Below are positions 1 to 5,653 of a DNA stretch of 5,657 bases, one piece after another (within the stretch, counting starts at the first letter, position 1; the number at the start of each line of letters is the position of its first letter). Under the pieces are notes generated by a model that did not search any database, was not told where the DNA came from, and worked only from the letters and a program-made list of their open reading frames with translations. The position numbers and the translations under genes were made by a program. Source of the stretch: Thiopontia sp964647745 (GTDB lineage Bacteria; Pseudomonadota; Gammaproteobacteria; GCF-002020875); NCBI GenBank assembly GCA_964647745.1, contig CAZYJG010000081.1:1-5657 (forward strand), in the 5' to 3' direction.

Positions 1-755
1 ACCAGTGCATCCTGCGGATAGGGGCGAAGCGGGTAGGCAAGACAGATCGATGGATTGAGAACCTCATCCAGCACATGGACCCGATAACGGTATGGGTCAT
101 CATAGATCCAGAGCGTTGCACGCGAACTGGCGAAGTGGAGCTTTGCATGGAAGATCCCGCGCTCCACAATCAACTCATCAATGGTGGAGAGCACATCGTC
201 AATGCGCTCGTCCATCGGGCTGGTTGCACGGCTCTGCATAAAGAGGGTATCCCGGATGGAGGGGTCCCCCTTGACCTGCATCCAGATCCGTCGATCCTCT
301 GTGGGCTGATCGATCTCCGGCAACATCCCCAGTTCGAAATCGGCACAGACAAACCCCTTTGCCCCCTCCTCATCGCGCACCAACTGTACGGCGGTAATCA
401 GGCTGCGGCGATTGGTCTGACTGATATAGACATCCGAAAGAAAGAAGCCACTACTGGGAACCACCTTGGAGATATAGGGGCGCTCAGAGAGATCCTGCCC
501 CACACGGCTCTCATCGGACTTGCCGTCCGCAAAGATGTTGGAGCTCAGCTGAACCCCATCGACATCAACAATATAGAGCAGACGGCAGGCCGGTGCATCC
601 TCACAGTTGTTGTAGGCATCATGCAGCACCTGGTCCAGCTTTTCACGATCCCCCCACCCCTGGGCGCAGCGCTCTGCAAGGCGGCCCATAAAGTCACCCA
701 GATGCTCTTCCAGCAGCCGTTTCCTTGACTGAATTGTCTCGGTAAATGTATTCAT
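1..755 (-). CDS. PDC/Cache-like sensor domain protein, C-terminus off the left edge
   Basis: The minus frame is open from an ATG at 755 to the window edge, giving 251 complete codons and no stop. The start is supported by AGGG five bases upstream (minus-strand AGGGATAGG directly before ATG). Residues 1-57 look helical. Residues about 58-145 resemble a PDC/Cache sensor fold: a strand at 59-70 (LLYIVDVDGVQL), RPYI at 92-95, then GFFLSDVYIS at 103-112, RRSLITAVQL at 116-125 and a closing strand around GFVCADFEL at 134-142. In Cache domains the S-D-x-Y-x-S and following T-A region lines the small-ligand pocket. I see no signal peptide or membrane helix in the 251 residues, so this part appears cytoplasmic, which is unusual because most Cache domains are periplasmic. 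The output domain, if any, is beyond the window and the ligand is unknown. The fold call is by motif resemblance only. The gene is divergent from hslR with a 72-bp gap. Confidence 0.72.
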   Translation of the reverse strand, partial: MNTFTETIQSRKRLLEEHLGDFMGRLAERCAQGWGDREKLDQVLHDAYNNCEDAPACRLLYIVDVDGVQLSSNIFADGKSDESRVGQDLSERPYISKVVPSSGFFLSDVYISQTNRRSLITAVQLVRDEEGAKGFVCADFELGMLPEIDQPTEDRRIWMQVKGDPSIRDTLFMQSRATSPMDERIDDVLSTIDELIVERGIFHAKLHFASSRATLWIYDDPYRYRVHVLDEVLNPSICLAYPLRPYPQDAL

Positions 756-785
756 CCTATCCCTGCACTCGCCCCACTCACTGGC

Positions 786-794
786 TATACTATA
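786..794. promoter_or_regulatory. Overlapping back-to-back -10 elements between the PDC gene and hslR
   Basis: TATACT at 786-791 reads as a plus-strand -10 element (5 of 6 to consensus). The same bases read TATAGT on the minus strand at 789-794 (5 of 6). The two hexamers overlap in a near-symmetric stretch, TATACTATA. They would place starts near 798 for hslR (about a 30-nt leader) and near 782 for the PDC gene (about a 26-nt leader). I see no good -35 hexamer on either side, so both would be weak or activator-assisted. The element lies in the only intergenic space between two divergent genes, which supports it by position. Confidence 0.45.
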
Positions 795-827
795 CCGCAC
801 CACCCAATATGAGACCGTGAATTTTTG

Positions 828-1220
828 ATGAACTCCGAGGAGGACCTGCGACTCGACAAGTGGCTCTGGGCCGCACGCTTTTTCAAGACCCGACGCCTGG
901 CCACCGATGCGATCTCGGGCGGAAAGGTGCATCTTAACGGCCACCGAATCAAGCCCTCACGCATGGTTCATCCGGGGGATCAGCTGGAGATCCTGCGTGG
1001 CGAGACCCGCTTTGAGATCACTGTCGTTGCAATCAATCGGCACCGACGCCCTGCCAGTGAGGCGCAACAACTCTACCAGGAGAGCGAGGAGAGCCTGAAG
1101 GCCCGGCTGGAGGCGGTTGAGCAGAAACGGCTGGAGGCCCACTCCAGGGCCCACCGTATCCGGCGTCCCGACAAGCGCCAGCGGCGCAAGCTTATGGAGA
1201 TCAAGAACCGACAGGGGTAA
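828..1220 (+). CDS. hslR: Ribosome-associated heat shock protein Hsp15
   Basis: This encodes a 130-aa RNA-binding protein, close to the E. coli Hsp15 length of 133. The S4 RNA-binding domain covers about residues 7-57, opening with LRLDKWLWAARFFKTR and containing GGKVHLNG (31-38), KPSRMV (42-47) and PGDQLEI (49-55). The family motif RRPASEA follows at 73-79, then a charged helix and a basic C-terminal tail with RRPDKRQRR at 112-120. In E. coli, Hsp15 binds free 50S subunits that still carry peptidyl-tRNA after premature dissociation and helps recycle them; its synthesis is heat-induced. I chose the ATG at 828. A TTG at 825 would add one residue and is less likely. The Shine-Dalgarno sequence is poor: only a GAG about 14 bases upstream. 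The gene is convergent with typA, 62 bp away. No clear sigma-32 promoter is visible. Confidence 0.95.
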   Translation: MNSEEDLRLDKWLWAARFFKTRRLATDAISGGKVHLNGHRIKPSRMVHPGDQLEILRGETRFEITVVAINRHRRPASEAQQLYQESEESLKARLEAVEQKRLEAHSRAHRIRRPDKRQRRKLMEIKNRQG

Positions 1221-1282
1221 CTGGAAACATCGCCCATGCCGTTGACCTGGTAAAAGTCAATGACACAGAAAACATCACCCAC

Positions 1283-3109
1283 TCATGAGGCCGGGCGTGC
1301 CGCACGCTTGCGTTCGTTCTCCGTCAACAGCTTCTTGCGCAGGCGGATCGAGGTTGGGGTCACCTCCACCAGCTCATCCTCATTGATGAATTCCAAAGCC
1401 TGTTCAAGCGTCATGCGGATCGGTGGCGAAAGAATCAGATTTTCATCGGTACCGGCGGCACGAACATTGGTCAGCTGCTTGGCCTTGAGCGGATTGACCA
1501 CCAGATCATTGTCGCGGGAGTGGATCCCGATCACCATCCCCTCATAGACCTCCTCAGCATGACCAATAAAGAGTCGGCCACGCTCCTGTAGATTAAACAG
1601 GGCATAGGCGAGCGATTTCCCTTTATCCTTGGAGATCAGCACCCCATTGTGGCGCTCCCCAATCTTCCCTGCCACCTGGGGGCCATAGTGGTCAAAGGTG
1701 TGGTAGATCAGCCCGGTGCCTGAGGTTGCCGTGAGGAACTCTGTACGGAAACCGATCAGCCCCCGGGAGGGGATAATGTAGTCCATCCTGATCCGTCCCT
1801 TGCCGTCGGGAACCATATCGGTGAGCTCCCCCTTGCGCTCTCCCAACTTCTCCATAACCGATCCCTGATGATCCTCCTCCACATCAACGGTCACATTTTC
1901 GTAGGGCTCACTGAGCACCCCATCAATCTCCCGAATAATCACCTCTGGGCGCGAGATCCCCAACTCATACCCCTCACGCCGCATATTCTCAATCAGAATC
2001 GAGAGATGAAGCTCCCCTCGGCCCGAGACCCGGAACTTGTCGGGATCCTCTCCCTCCTCCACGCGCAGTGCAACATTGTGGATCAGCTCCTGCTGCAGAC
2101 GCTCACGGATATTTCTGCTGGTGACAAACTTCCCCTCCTTTCCTGCAAAGGGGGAGTTGTTGACCTGAAAGGTCATGCTCAGAGTGGGCTCATCCACTGT
2201 CAACGGAGGCAGTGCCTCTACTGTATTCTGATCACAGAGGGTGTCAGAGATCTTCAGCCCATCCACACCGGTAAAGGCGATAATGTCTCCCGCAGTTGCC
2301 TGTGCCACCTCCACCCGTTCCAGCCCATCAAAGCCGAGAATCTGCAACATTCTGCCGTTTCGCTGAGCCCCATCTGCAGAGACGATTGTCACGGCCGAGT
2401 TCTTGGTGACACTACCTCGCTCGATTCGCCCAACACCAATCACCCCGACATAACTGGAGTAGTCCAGGGCACTCACCTGCATCCGGAAGGGGCCATTAAT
2501 ATCAACATCAGGTGGTGAAACATGCTCCACAATGGTCTCAAACAGTGGGGTCATATCCCCATCACGGGCCTCGGAATCGAGTGTGGCAAAACCCTGAAGG
2601 GCAGATGCATAAACAACAGGGAAGTCGAGCTGCTCATCCGTTGCACCCAGACGATCAAAGAGATCAAAGGTCTGATCCACCACCCAGTCCGGGCGTGATC
2701 CCGGGCGATCCACCTTGTTGACCACCACCACGGGTCGCAGCCCGCGCGCCAGCGCCTTCTGGGTTACAAAGCGGGTCTGGGGCATCGGCCCCTCAACCGC
2801 ATCCACCAGCAGCAGTACCGAATCGACCATCGAGAGCACACGCTCCACCTCACCGCCAAAATCGGCATGGCCCGGGGTGTCCACGATGTTTATTCTGTAA
2901 TCTCCCCATCGAATCGCCGTGTTCTTGGAGAGGATGGTGATCCCGCGCTCCTTCTCCAGATCATTGGAATCCATCACCCGCTCTTCCGCCTCGCCCCGCA
3001 CCTCCAGGGTTCCGGACTGCTGCAGCAGCTGATCGACCAGGGTCGTCTTGCCATGATCAACGTGGGCAATGATTGCGATATTACGCAGCTTTTCAATGGA
3101 GTCAGCCAT
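1283..3109 (-). CDS. typA: Ribosome-binding GTPase TypA/BipA
   Basis: This is a full-length 608-aa translational GTPase (E. coli BipA has 607). The G motifs are intact: G1 AHVDHGKTT 15-23, G2 RGITI 55-59, G3 DTPGH 77-81 with the catalytic-type His81, G4 NKVD 131-134 and G5 SAL 169-171. An EF-Tu-like beta-barrel (from about 205), EF-G-like domains III and V, and the BipA-specific C-terminal domain follow, ending in the typical RLRKKLLTENERKRA tail. BipA binds the 70S A site or the 50S subunit and supports 50S assembly, low-temperature growth and stress adaptation. The ATG at 3109 fits the family N-terminus (MADSIEKLRNIAIIAHVDHGK). A TTG at 3112 would add one residue. Nothing like AGGAG lies upstream (the leader reads CCTGGTACCTGTTG), so initiation seems weakly SD-dependent. 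The gene faces hslR (convergent) and is divergent from the 231-aa gene. No frameshift or missing key residue was seen. Confidence 0.97.
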   Translation of the reverse strand: MADSIEKLRNIAIIAHVDHGKTTLVDQLLQQSGTLEVRGEAEERVMDSNDLEKERGITILSKNTAIRWGDYRINIVDTPGHADFGGEVERVLSMVDSVLLLVDAVEGPMPQTRFVTQKALARGLRPVVVVNKVDRPGSRPDWVVDQTFDLFDRLGATDEQLDFPVVYASALQGFATLDSEARDGDMTPLFETIVEHVSPPDVDINGPFRMQVSALDYSSYVGVIGVGRIERGSVTKNSAVTIVSADGAQRNGRMLQILGFDGLERVEVAQATAGDIIAFTGVDGLKISDTLCDQNTVEALPPLTVDEPTLSMTFQVNNSPFAGKEGKFVTSRNIRERLQQELIHNVALRVEEGEDPDKFRVSGRGELHLSILIENMRREGYELGISRPEVIIREIDGVLSEPYENVTVDVEEDHQGSVMEKLGERKGELTDMVPDGKGRIRMDYIIPSRGLIGFRTEFLTATSGTGLIYHTFDHYGPQVAGKIGERHNGVLISKDKGKSLAYALFNLQERGRLFIGHAEEVYEGMVIGIHSRDNDLVVNPLKAKQLTNVRAAGTDENLILSPPIRMTLEQALEFINEDELVEVTPTSIRLRKKLLTENERKRAARPAS

Positions 3110-3151
3110 CAACAGGTACCAGGATAAGGGAAGATTCAGGGAAAGCGTTCA

Positions 3152-3159
3152 ATTATACT
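3152..3159. promoter_or_regulatory. Overlapping back-to-back -10 elements between typA and the 231-aa gene
   Basis: ATTATA at 3152-3157 is a perfect TATAAT on the minus strand, and TATACT at 3154-3159 is a 5-of-6 -10 element on the plus strand. The minus element would start typA mRNA near 3145, giving a leader of about 35 nt. The plus element would start mRNA at about 3165-3167, on or beside the ATG of the downstream gene. No good -35 hexamer is visible for either at 16-18 bp spacing. The arrangement, and the octamer TATACTAT (3154-3161), match the PDC/hslR gap (786-793). Confidence 0.5.
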
Positions 3160-3166
3160 ATGAACG

Positions 3167-3862
3167 ATGAATCTATCCCCAAATTTTAGCGAAACTCCCG
3201 GGGCCTGGGAGCAGCAACTGCAGCGCAGATGGAACAACCCGCTCTTCCCTGAACCCTCAAGAAGCGTGGTCCAGCACCAGGTTGTGGAGGCACGGGAGCG
3301 TGACAGAGAGGAGCTAAAGGAGTTCCAGAAACAGTTTAGCGAGATTGTCGAGCGGGTCTCCTCACTCCCAAAACGGGCCGATACCGAAAAGCTGCTTGAT
3401 CTGATCCCGGAGCTGGAGGCGTGCTACACAGGCTGCATGGTGCTTGGGGCGCCCCCCGCCAGGGAGAGAGAGGCCCTCACCCGCCTGATTACCCTGTTTG
3501 AGCAGACACTGCTGCGGCATGCCGGTGAGGAGGGGGCCTTTGTTGAACAGCTCAAGCAGCAGCAGGCTGCCCGAAGAGTCCACCACAAGGCGCTGGGAAA
3601 CCCGATTATTGCCGCAATGATGCGGGATGAGAGCCCCATCAGCAGCGATGAGCTCCCCGCCACCCTGCTCTCGGAGAGCCCTGCCCTGGTATCAGAGGTG
3701 CTCTCCTTTCTCGACCCCGAGCAGCTGCACTCGCTGCACCAGCATGCAGAGGAGATCCTCCGCACTGCCGAGCGCAGTGGTCTGTCGATCCGGGCGTCTA
3801 CCCTGGAGGTGCGTGAGCTGCTTGCGCAACAGGCTACCTCTTCTGCAGGGTCACCCGACTGA
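3167..3862 (+). CDS. Uncharacterised helical protein, 231 aa
   Basis: I do not recognise this family. The frame is open and gene-like, with 231 residues, no signal peptide and no membrane segment, so it is probably cytoplasmic. It looks almost wholly alpha-helical: a Trp/Pro-containing N-terminus (W14, W22, NPLFPEP 24-30), a charged helix at about 34-66 rich in E, R, Q and K, helices at 72-94 and 99-133, a turn near GNP (144-146), and a helical C-terminal half from about 160. Notable residues are two cysteines in CYTGC (86-90), an HxxxE at 118-122, HH at 139-140 and a His cluster at 188-193. These could bind a metal but prove nothing. The ATG at 3167 lacks a Shine-Dalgarno and sits where the TATACT promoter would start the mRNA. 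An ATG at 3160 leads to an immediate stop in another frame. The gene is divergent from typA, and its last 29 bp overlap the opposing SPOR gene. Confidence 0.8.
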   Translation: MNLSPNFSETPGAWEQQLQRRWNNPLFPEPSRSVVQHQVVEARERDREELKEFQKQFSEIVERVSSLPKRADTEKLLDLIPELEACYTGCMVLGAPPAREREALTRLITLFEQTLLRHAGEEGAFVEQLKQQQAARRVHHKALGNPIIAAMMRDESPISSDELPATLLSESPALVSEVLSFLDPEQLHSLHQHAEEILRTAERSGLSIRASTLEVRELLAQQATSSAGSPD

Positions 3863-5273
3863 CCACCCCCCGATCCGACATTGTGCTGTTGATGCGGTCA
3901 CGCAGCGCCTCTGCCTCCGCCTTGTCACTATAGGCCCCAACCCGCAGACGGTAGAGTGTTCTTCCGGCCAGCTCCTGCTTCTTGATAAAGACCCCCTTGA
4001 AACCGGCCTTCTTGACTGCCCCCATCAACCCATAGGCATCCTTCTTCTTCTCCTCCGGATAGGTGGCAACCTGAACCACCCAACCCTCGGCACTCTTGCC
4101 CAGCAGGGAGCTCTTCTTCCTCTTCTTCTCTGCTACCGGCCTCTTTTTCCGGTCCACCTTGCTCCTTGAGGAGAGGGCCTGCAGCCCCTTCCTGGCCGCA
4201 CGATTGGCTGGATCAATGGAGATCACCTTGTTGTAGCGGCTGCGTGCCCCCTCAACATCCCCATGGCTGGCCAGGGCGGCCCCCTCTGCCAGCAGTTTCT
4301 GCAGCTGCTGCTCTGTATCACTGGTCTGTTCCAGATCGGCAAGTATCTGGCTCATGGAGCTGATCTTCTTCTGCAACTCCTTGTATCTGCGCTGACTCAA
4401 CGCAGACGCCCCCTTCTGCGTGCGATACTGTTTCAGACTCTTCTCTGCAGCAGAGAGATTGCCTGCTGCCAGCTCCTGCTCTGCCTGACTCAGCAGTGCC
4501 TCAAGCGCCCTCTTCTTCTCTCTCTCTTGCTGACGTCTCTTTTCCTTGGCCTGGCGTGCCTCTTCTTCAGCACGCGCCTTGGCCTCCTTTTCAGCCCTCT
4601 GTTGTGCCGCTAACGCCTCAACCTGACGCTTGCGCGCCTCGGCCTCACGCTGCGCCTTGACCTCGGCCTCTCTGCGCAGCCGCGCGGCCTCCTCTTCCTG
4701 CTTCAGGCGCTCCACCTCCAGTCTGGCTCTCTCGGCCTCCTCCCGTGCAAGCCGCTCCGCCTCCTGGCGCTTTCTCTCGGCCTCCCTCTCCTCTGCCTCC
4801 CTGATCCTCTGCTGCTCAAGCAGCTGCTCGGCACGTTTTCTCTCCAGCGCCTCCTGATCCACCTGCTGCTGCGTCCTCACCCGGTACTGAAACGGGCCTG
4901 CACCAGCCGGTATGGTATCCCTGTAACGCTGGGTTCCGGCTGAAACTGTGCTGCGGACCGCCCAGCTCTTCCCCTGGTCGCTGGAGCGCTCAACATAATT
5001 GAGGCTGCCCGGGGTATCCCCACCCTCCCAGCTGAGGATAATCTCCGTTGGAACAGTGCCGCGAGATACGCTCAGGTTGGACGGGGTCGAGGTTGTTCTG
5101 TCAATCACCTGCTTGGGGGCCGCCCCCTGCTGCTGATTGCCCACCACGATTGGCTCCACCACCTCTGCTGTCCGCTTGGTGATCTCCTCCAGAGATCCCC
5201 CCGGCTGGCATCCAGCCACCAGCAGCGAGGCCATCCCCGCAACCACAATCACTCTTCCTTTTGCTACAACCAT
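3834..5273 (-). CDS. SPOR-domain lipoprotein with FN3-like domain and long charged helix
   Basis: From the ATG at 5273 this is a 479-aa probable outer-membrane lipoprotein. Residues 1-22 form a lipoprotein signal: basic K5 and R7, a hydrophobic core, and lipobox LVAGC with Cys22. Gln23 follows, not Asp, so Lol sorting to the outer membrane is expected. Next come an FN3-like beta domain (about 63-134; ILSWEG, YVERSSDQGKSW, FQYRVR), a highly charged E/R/K/A/Q helix (138-255), TPR-like helical pairs (about 256-310 and 324-367, the latter with GDVEGARSRYNKVISIDPAN), a lysine/arginine-rich linker (372-391) and a C-terminal SPOR domain (397-479; GWVVQVATY, GRTLYRLRVGAYSDKAEAE). SPOR domains bind denuded septal peptidoglycan, so a role at the division site or in the envelope is inferred. 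An in-frame ATG at 5315 would give 493 aa but puts Cys at residue 36, long for a lipoprotein signal. Neither start has a clean Shine-Dalgarno. The 3' end overlaps the convergent gene by 29 bp. Confidence 0.88.
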   Translation of the reverse strand: MVVAKGRVIVVAGMASLLVAGCQPGGSLEEITKRTAEVVEPIVVGNQQQGAAPKQVIDRTTSTPSNLSVSRGTVPTEIILSWEGGDTPGSLNYVERSSDQGKSWAVRSTVSAGTQRYRDTIPAGAGPFQYRVRTQQQVDQEALERKRAEQLLEQQRIREAEEREAERKRQEAERLAREEAERARLEVERLKQEEEAARLRREAEVKAQREAEARKRQVEALAAQQRAEKEAKARAEEEARQAKEKRRQQEREKKRALEALLSQAEQELAAGNLSAAEKSLKQYRTQKGASALSQRRYKELQKKISSMSQILADLEQTSDTEQQLQKLLAEGAALASHGDVEGARSRYNKVISIDPANRAARKGLQALSSRSKVDRKKRPVAEKKRKKSSLLGKSAEGWVVQVATYPEEKKKDAYGLMGAVKKAGFKGVFIKKQELAGRTLYRLRVGAYSDKAEAEALRDRINSTMSDRGVVSRVTLQKR

Positions 5274-5327
5274 CTCTACAGCCCCCACTCCCGAATCTGA
5301 TCCAGGTAATTCCATTTAATAGTCCGA

Positions 5328-5344
5328 ACCCCGGCAAGAGGGGT
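5328..5344 (-). promoter_or_regulatory. Small GC hairpin in the leader of the SPOR gene
   Basis: ACCCC (5328-5332) and GGGGT (5340-5344) form a 5-bp inverted repeat with a 7-base loop. In the minus-strand transcript the hairpin ends 12 nt before the upstream ATG at 5315, about where a Shine-Dalgarno would lie, and could hamper initiation there. The ATG at 5273 would be unaffected. It is short and could be chance. No T tract follows, so it is not a terminator. Confidence 0.25.
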
Positions 5345-5442
5345 ACAGGATTCAACGTACAGCATAATAGTGCAAGCCTACAATAAGCCCTGCAAGAAAA
5401 CAGCAGGAACAGACAGAATATTCAGCGCCCCCCCTACCACCC

Positions 5443-5448
5443 TATAAT
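5443..5448 (+). promoter_or_regulatory. Candidate -10 box for the right-edge gene
   Basis: A perfect TATAAT lies at 5443-5448 on the plus strand. The best -35 is poor: TTCAGC at 5421-5426, 16-bp spacer, 3 of 6 matches. If used, transcription would start near 5455 and give a leader of about 200 nt that includes the inverted repeat at 5534-5550. Confidence 0.3.
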
Positions 5449-5479
5449 CCACTGAACATTAAGATATATTGATATTCTT

Positions 5480-5512
5480 ATTATAGAAACAAACTGTTGC
5501 AGCAGCAGTCAA
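5480..5512 (-). promoter_or_regulatory. Candidate minus-strand promoter for the SPOR gene
   Basis: On the minus strand TTGACT (5507-5512, 5 of 6 to the -35 consensus) precedes a perfect TATAAT (5480-5485). The spacer is 21 bp, longer than the usual 16-18, so the pairing may be accidental. If active, it would give a leader of about 200 nt before the SPOR gene. A nearer alternative is TATTAT at 5364-5369 without a well-spaced -35. Confidence 0.25.
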
Positions 5513-5533
5513 TTTTATGGAGAATGTCTTTTC

Positions 5534-5550
5534 GTTCGAGTTATACGAAC
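5534..5550. repeat. Inverted repeat GTTCG-N7-CGAAC, possible operator or hairpin
   Basis: Perfect 5-base arms (GTTCG 5534-5538, CGAAC 5546-5550) flank a 7-base AT-rich centre, AGTTATA. The 17-bp span and AT-rich middle suit a dimeric repressor or activator site, or a small RNA hairpin in the leader of the gene at 5654. The orientation GTTC...GAAC is the reverse of the Gram-positive LexA box (GAAC...GTTC). I cannot name the regulator. Confidence 0.35.
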
Positions 5551-5638
5551 AGTTAGTGCCATCTGCTTGCCACCGACTCATCAGGTTTCATGGCGAAAAA
5601 GGTTGCACGGTTGAACAATAATATGATCATCAACAATG

Positions 5639-5645
5639 AAGGAGG
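5639..5645 (+). promoter_or_regulatory. Strong Shine-Dalgarno AAGGAGG
   Basis: AAGGAGG is fully complementary to the 3' end of 16S rRNA and sits 8 bases before the ATG at 5654, an ideal spacing. It is far stronger than the initiation signals of the other genes here, which suggests a highly translated product. It also favours the 5654 start over the out-of-frame ATG at 5590. Confidence 0.8.
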
Positions 5646-5653
5646 ATCAATCA

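Larger units (their letters stand above)
5316..5653. other. Non-coding divergent region upstream of the SPOR gene and the right-edge gene
   Basis: This stretch of about 340 bp separates the SPOR lipoprotein gene from the plus-strand gene starting at 5654. The part from about 5450 is visibly AT-rich (for example 5461-5490). It includes a C-rich run at 5427-5434, several -10-like hexamers on both strands, an inverted repeat at 5534-5550 and a palindrome ATGATCAT at 5623-5630. I see no tRNA, no recognisable riboswitch and no terminator with a U tract. A short plus-strand frame from an ATG at 5590 stays open to the window edge (MAKKVARLNNNMIINNEGG...), but its SD is weak. The length suggests real regulation of the right-hand gene or a small RNA, but no known motif is identified. 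Confidence 0.6.

Noticed and set aside
75..728. Long plus-strand open frame of 217 codons
   Set aside because: It is antisense to the PDC gene, which has a start, an SD-like site and sensor-domain motifs. The plus-strand product has no recognisable domain and looks like a shadow frame.
750..777. Sigma-32-type promoter for hslR (CCCCAC at 772-777)
   Set aside because: The -10-like CCCCAC is plausible, but no CTTGAAA-like -35 lies at the correct distance; the best is about 3 of 7.
1240..1262. Inverted repeat TTGAC...GTCAA as a terminator between hslR and typA
   Set aside because: The stem is about 7 bp with one G-T pair and a 9-base loop, is not GC-rich, and has no T tract on either strand.
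907..1282. Short open frames on both strands over hslR
   Set aside because: They overlap the well-supported hslR frame and give Arg/Ser/Leu-rich products with no motif.
1868..2518. Plus-strand open frame of 216 codons inside typA
   Set aside because: It is fully antisense to the intact, highly conserved typA frame and shows no domain of its own.
4630..4857. Plus-strand Ser/Arg/Ala-rich frame and neighbouring open frames
   Set aside because: They are the complement of the low-complexity charged helix of the SPOR lipoprotein, whose codon bias leaves other frames open.
4509..4862. Possible tandem DNA repeat
   Set aside because: The repetitive look comes from the E/R/K/A-rich helix. No fixed-length unit repeats at the DNA level.
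5101..5355. Minus-strand 84-codon frame starting at 5355
   Set aside because: It is out of frame with the SPOR lipoprotein signal and lies over its N-terminal coding region. It is a Gly-rich, shadow-like product with no Shine-Dalgarno.
5591..5607. Sigma-54-like promoter TGGC...TTGCA
   Set aside because: The GG and GC dinucleotides are 11 bp apart rather than the required 10, and the CACG part of the -24 box is missing.
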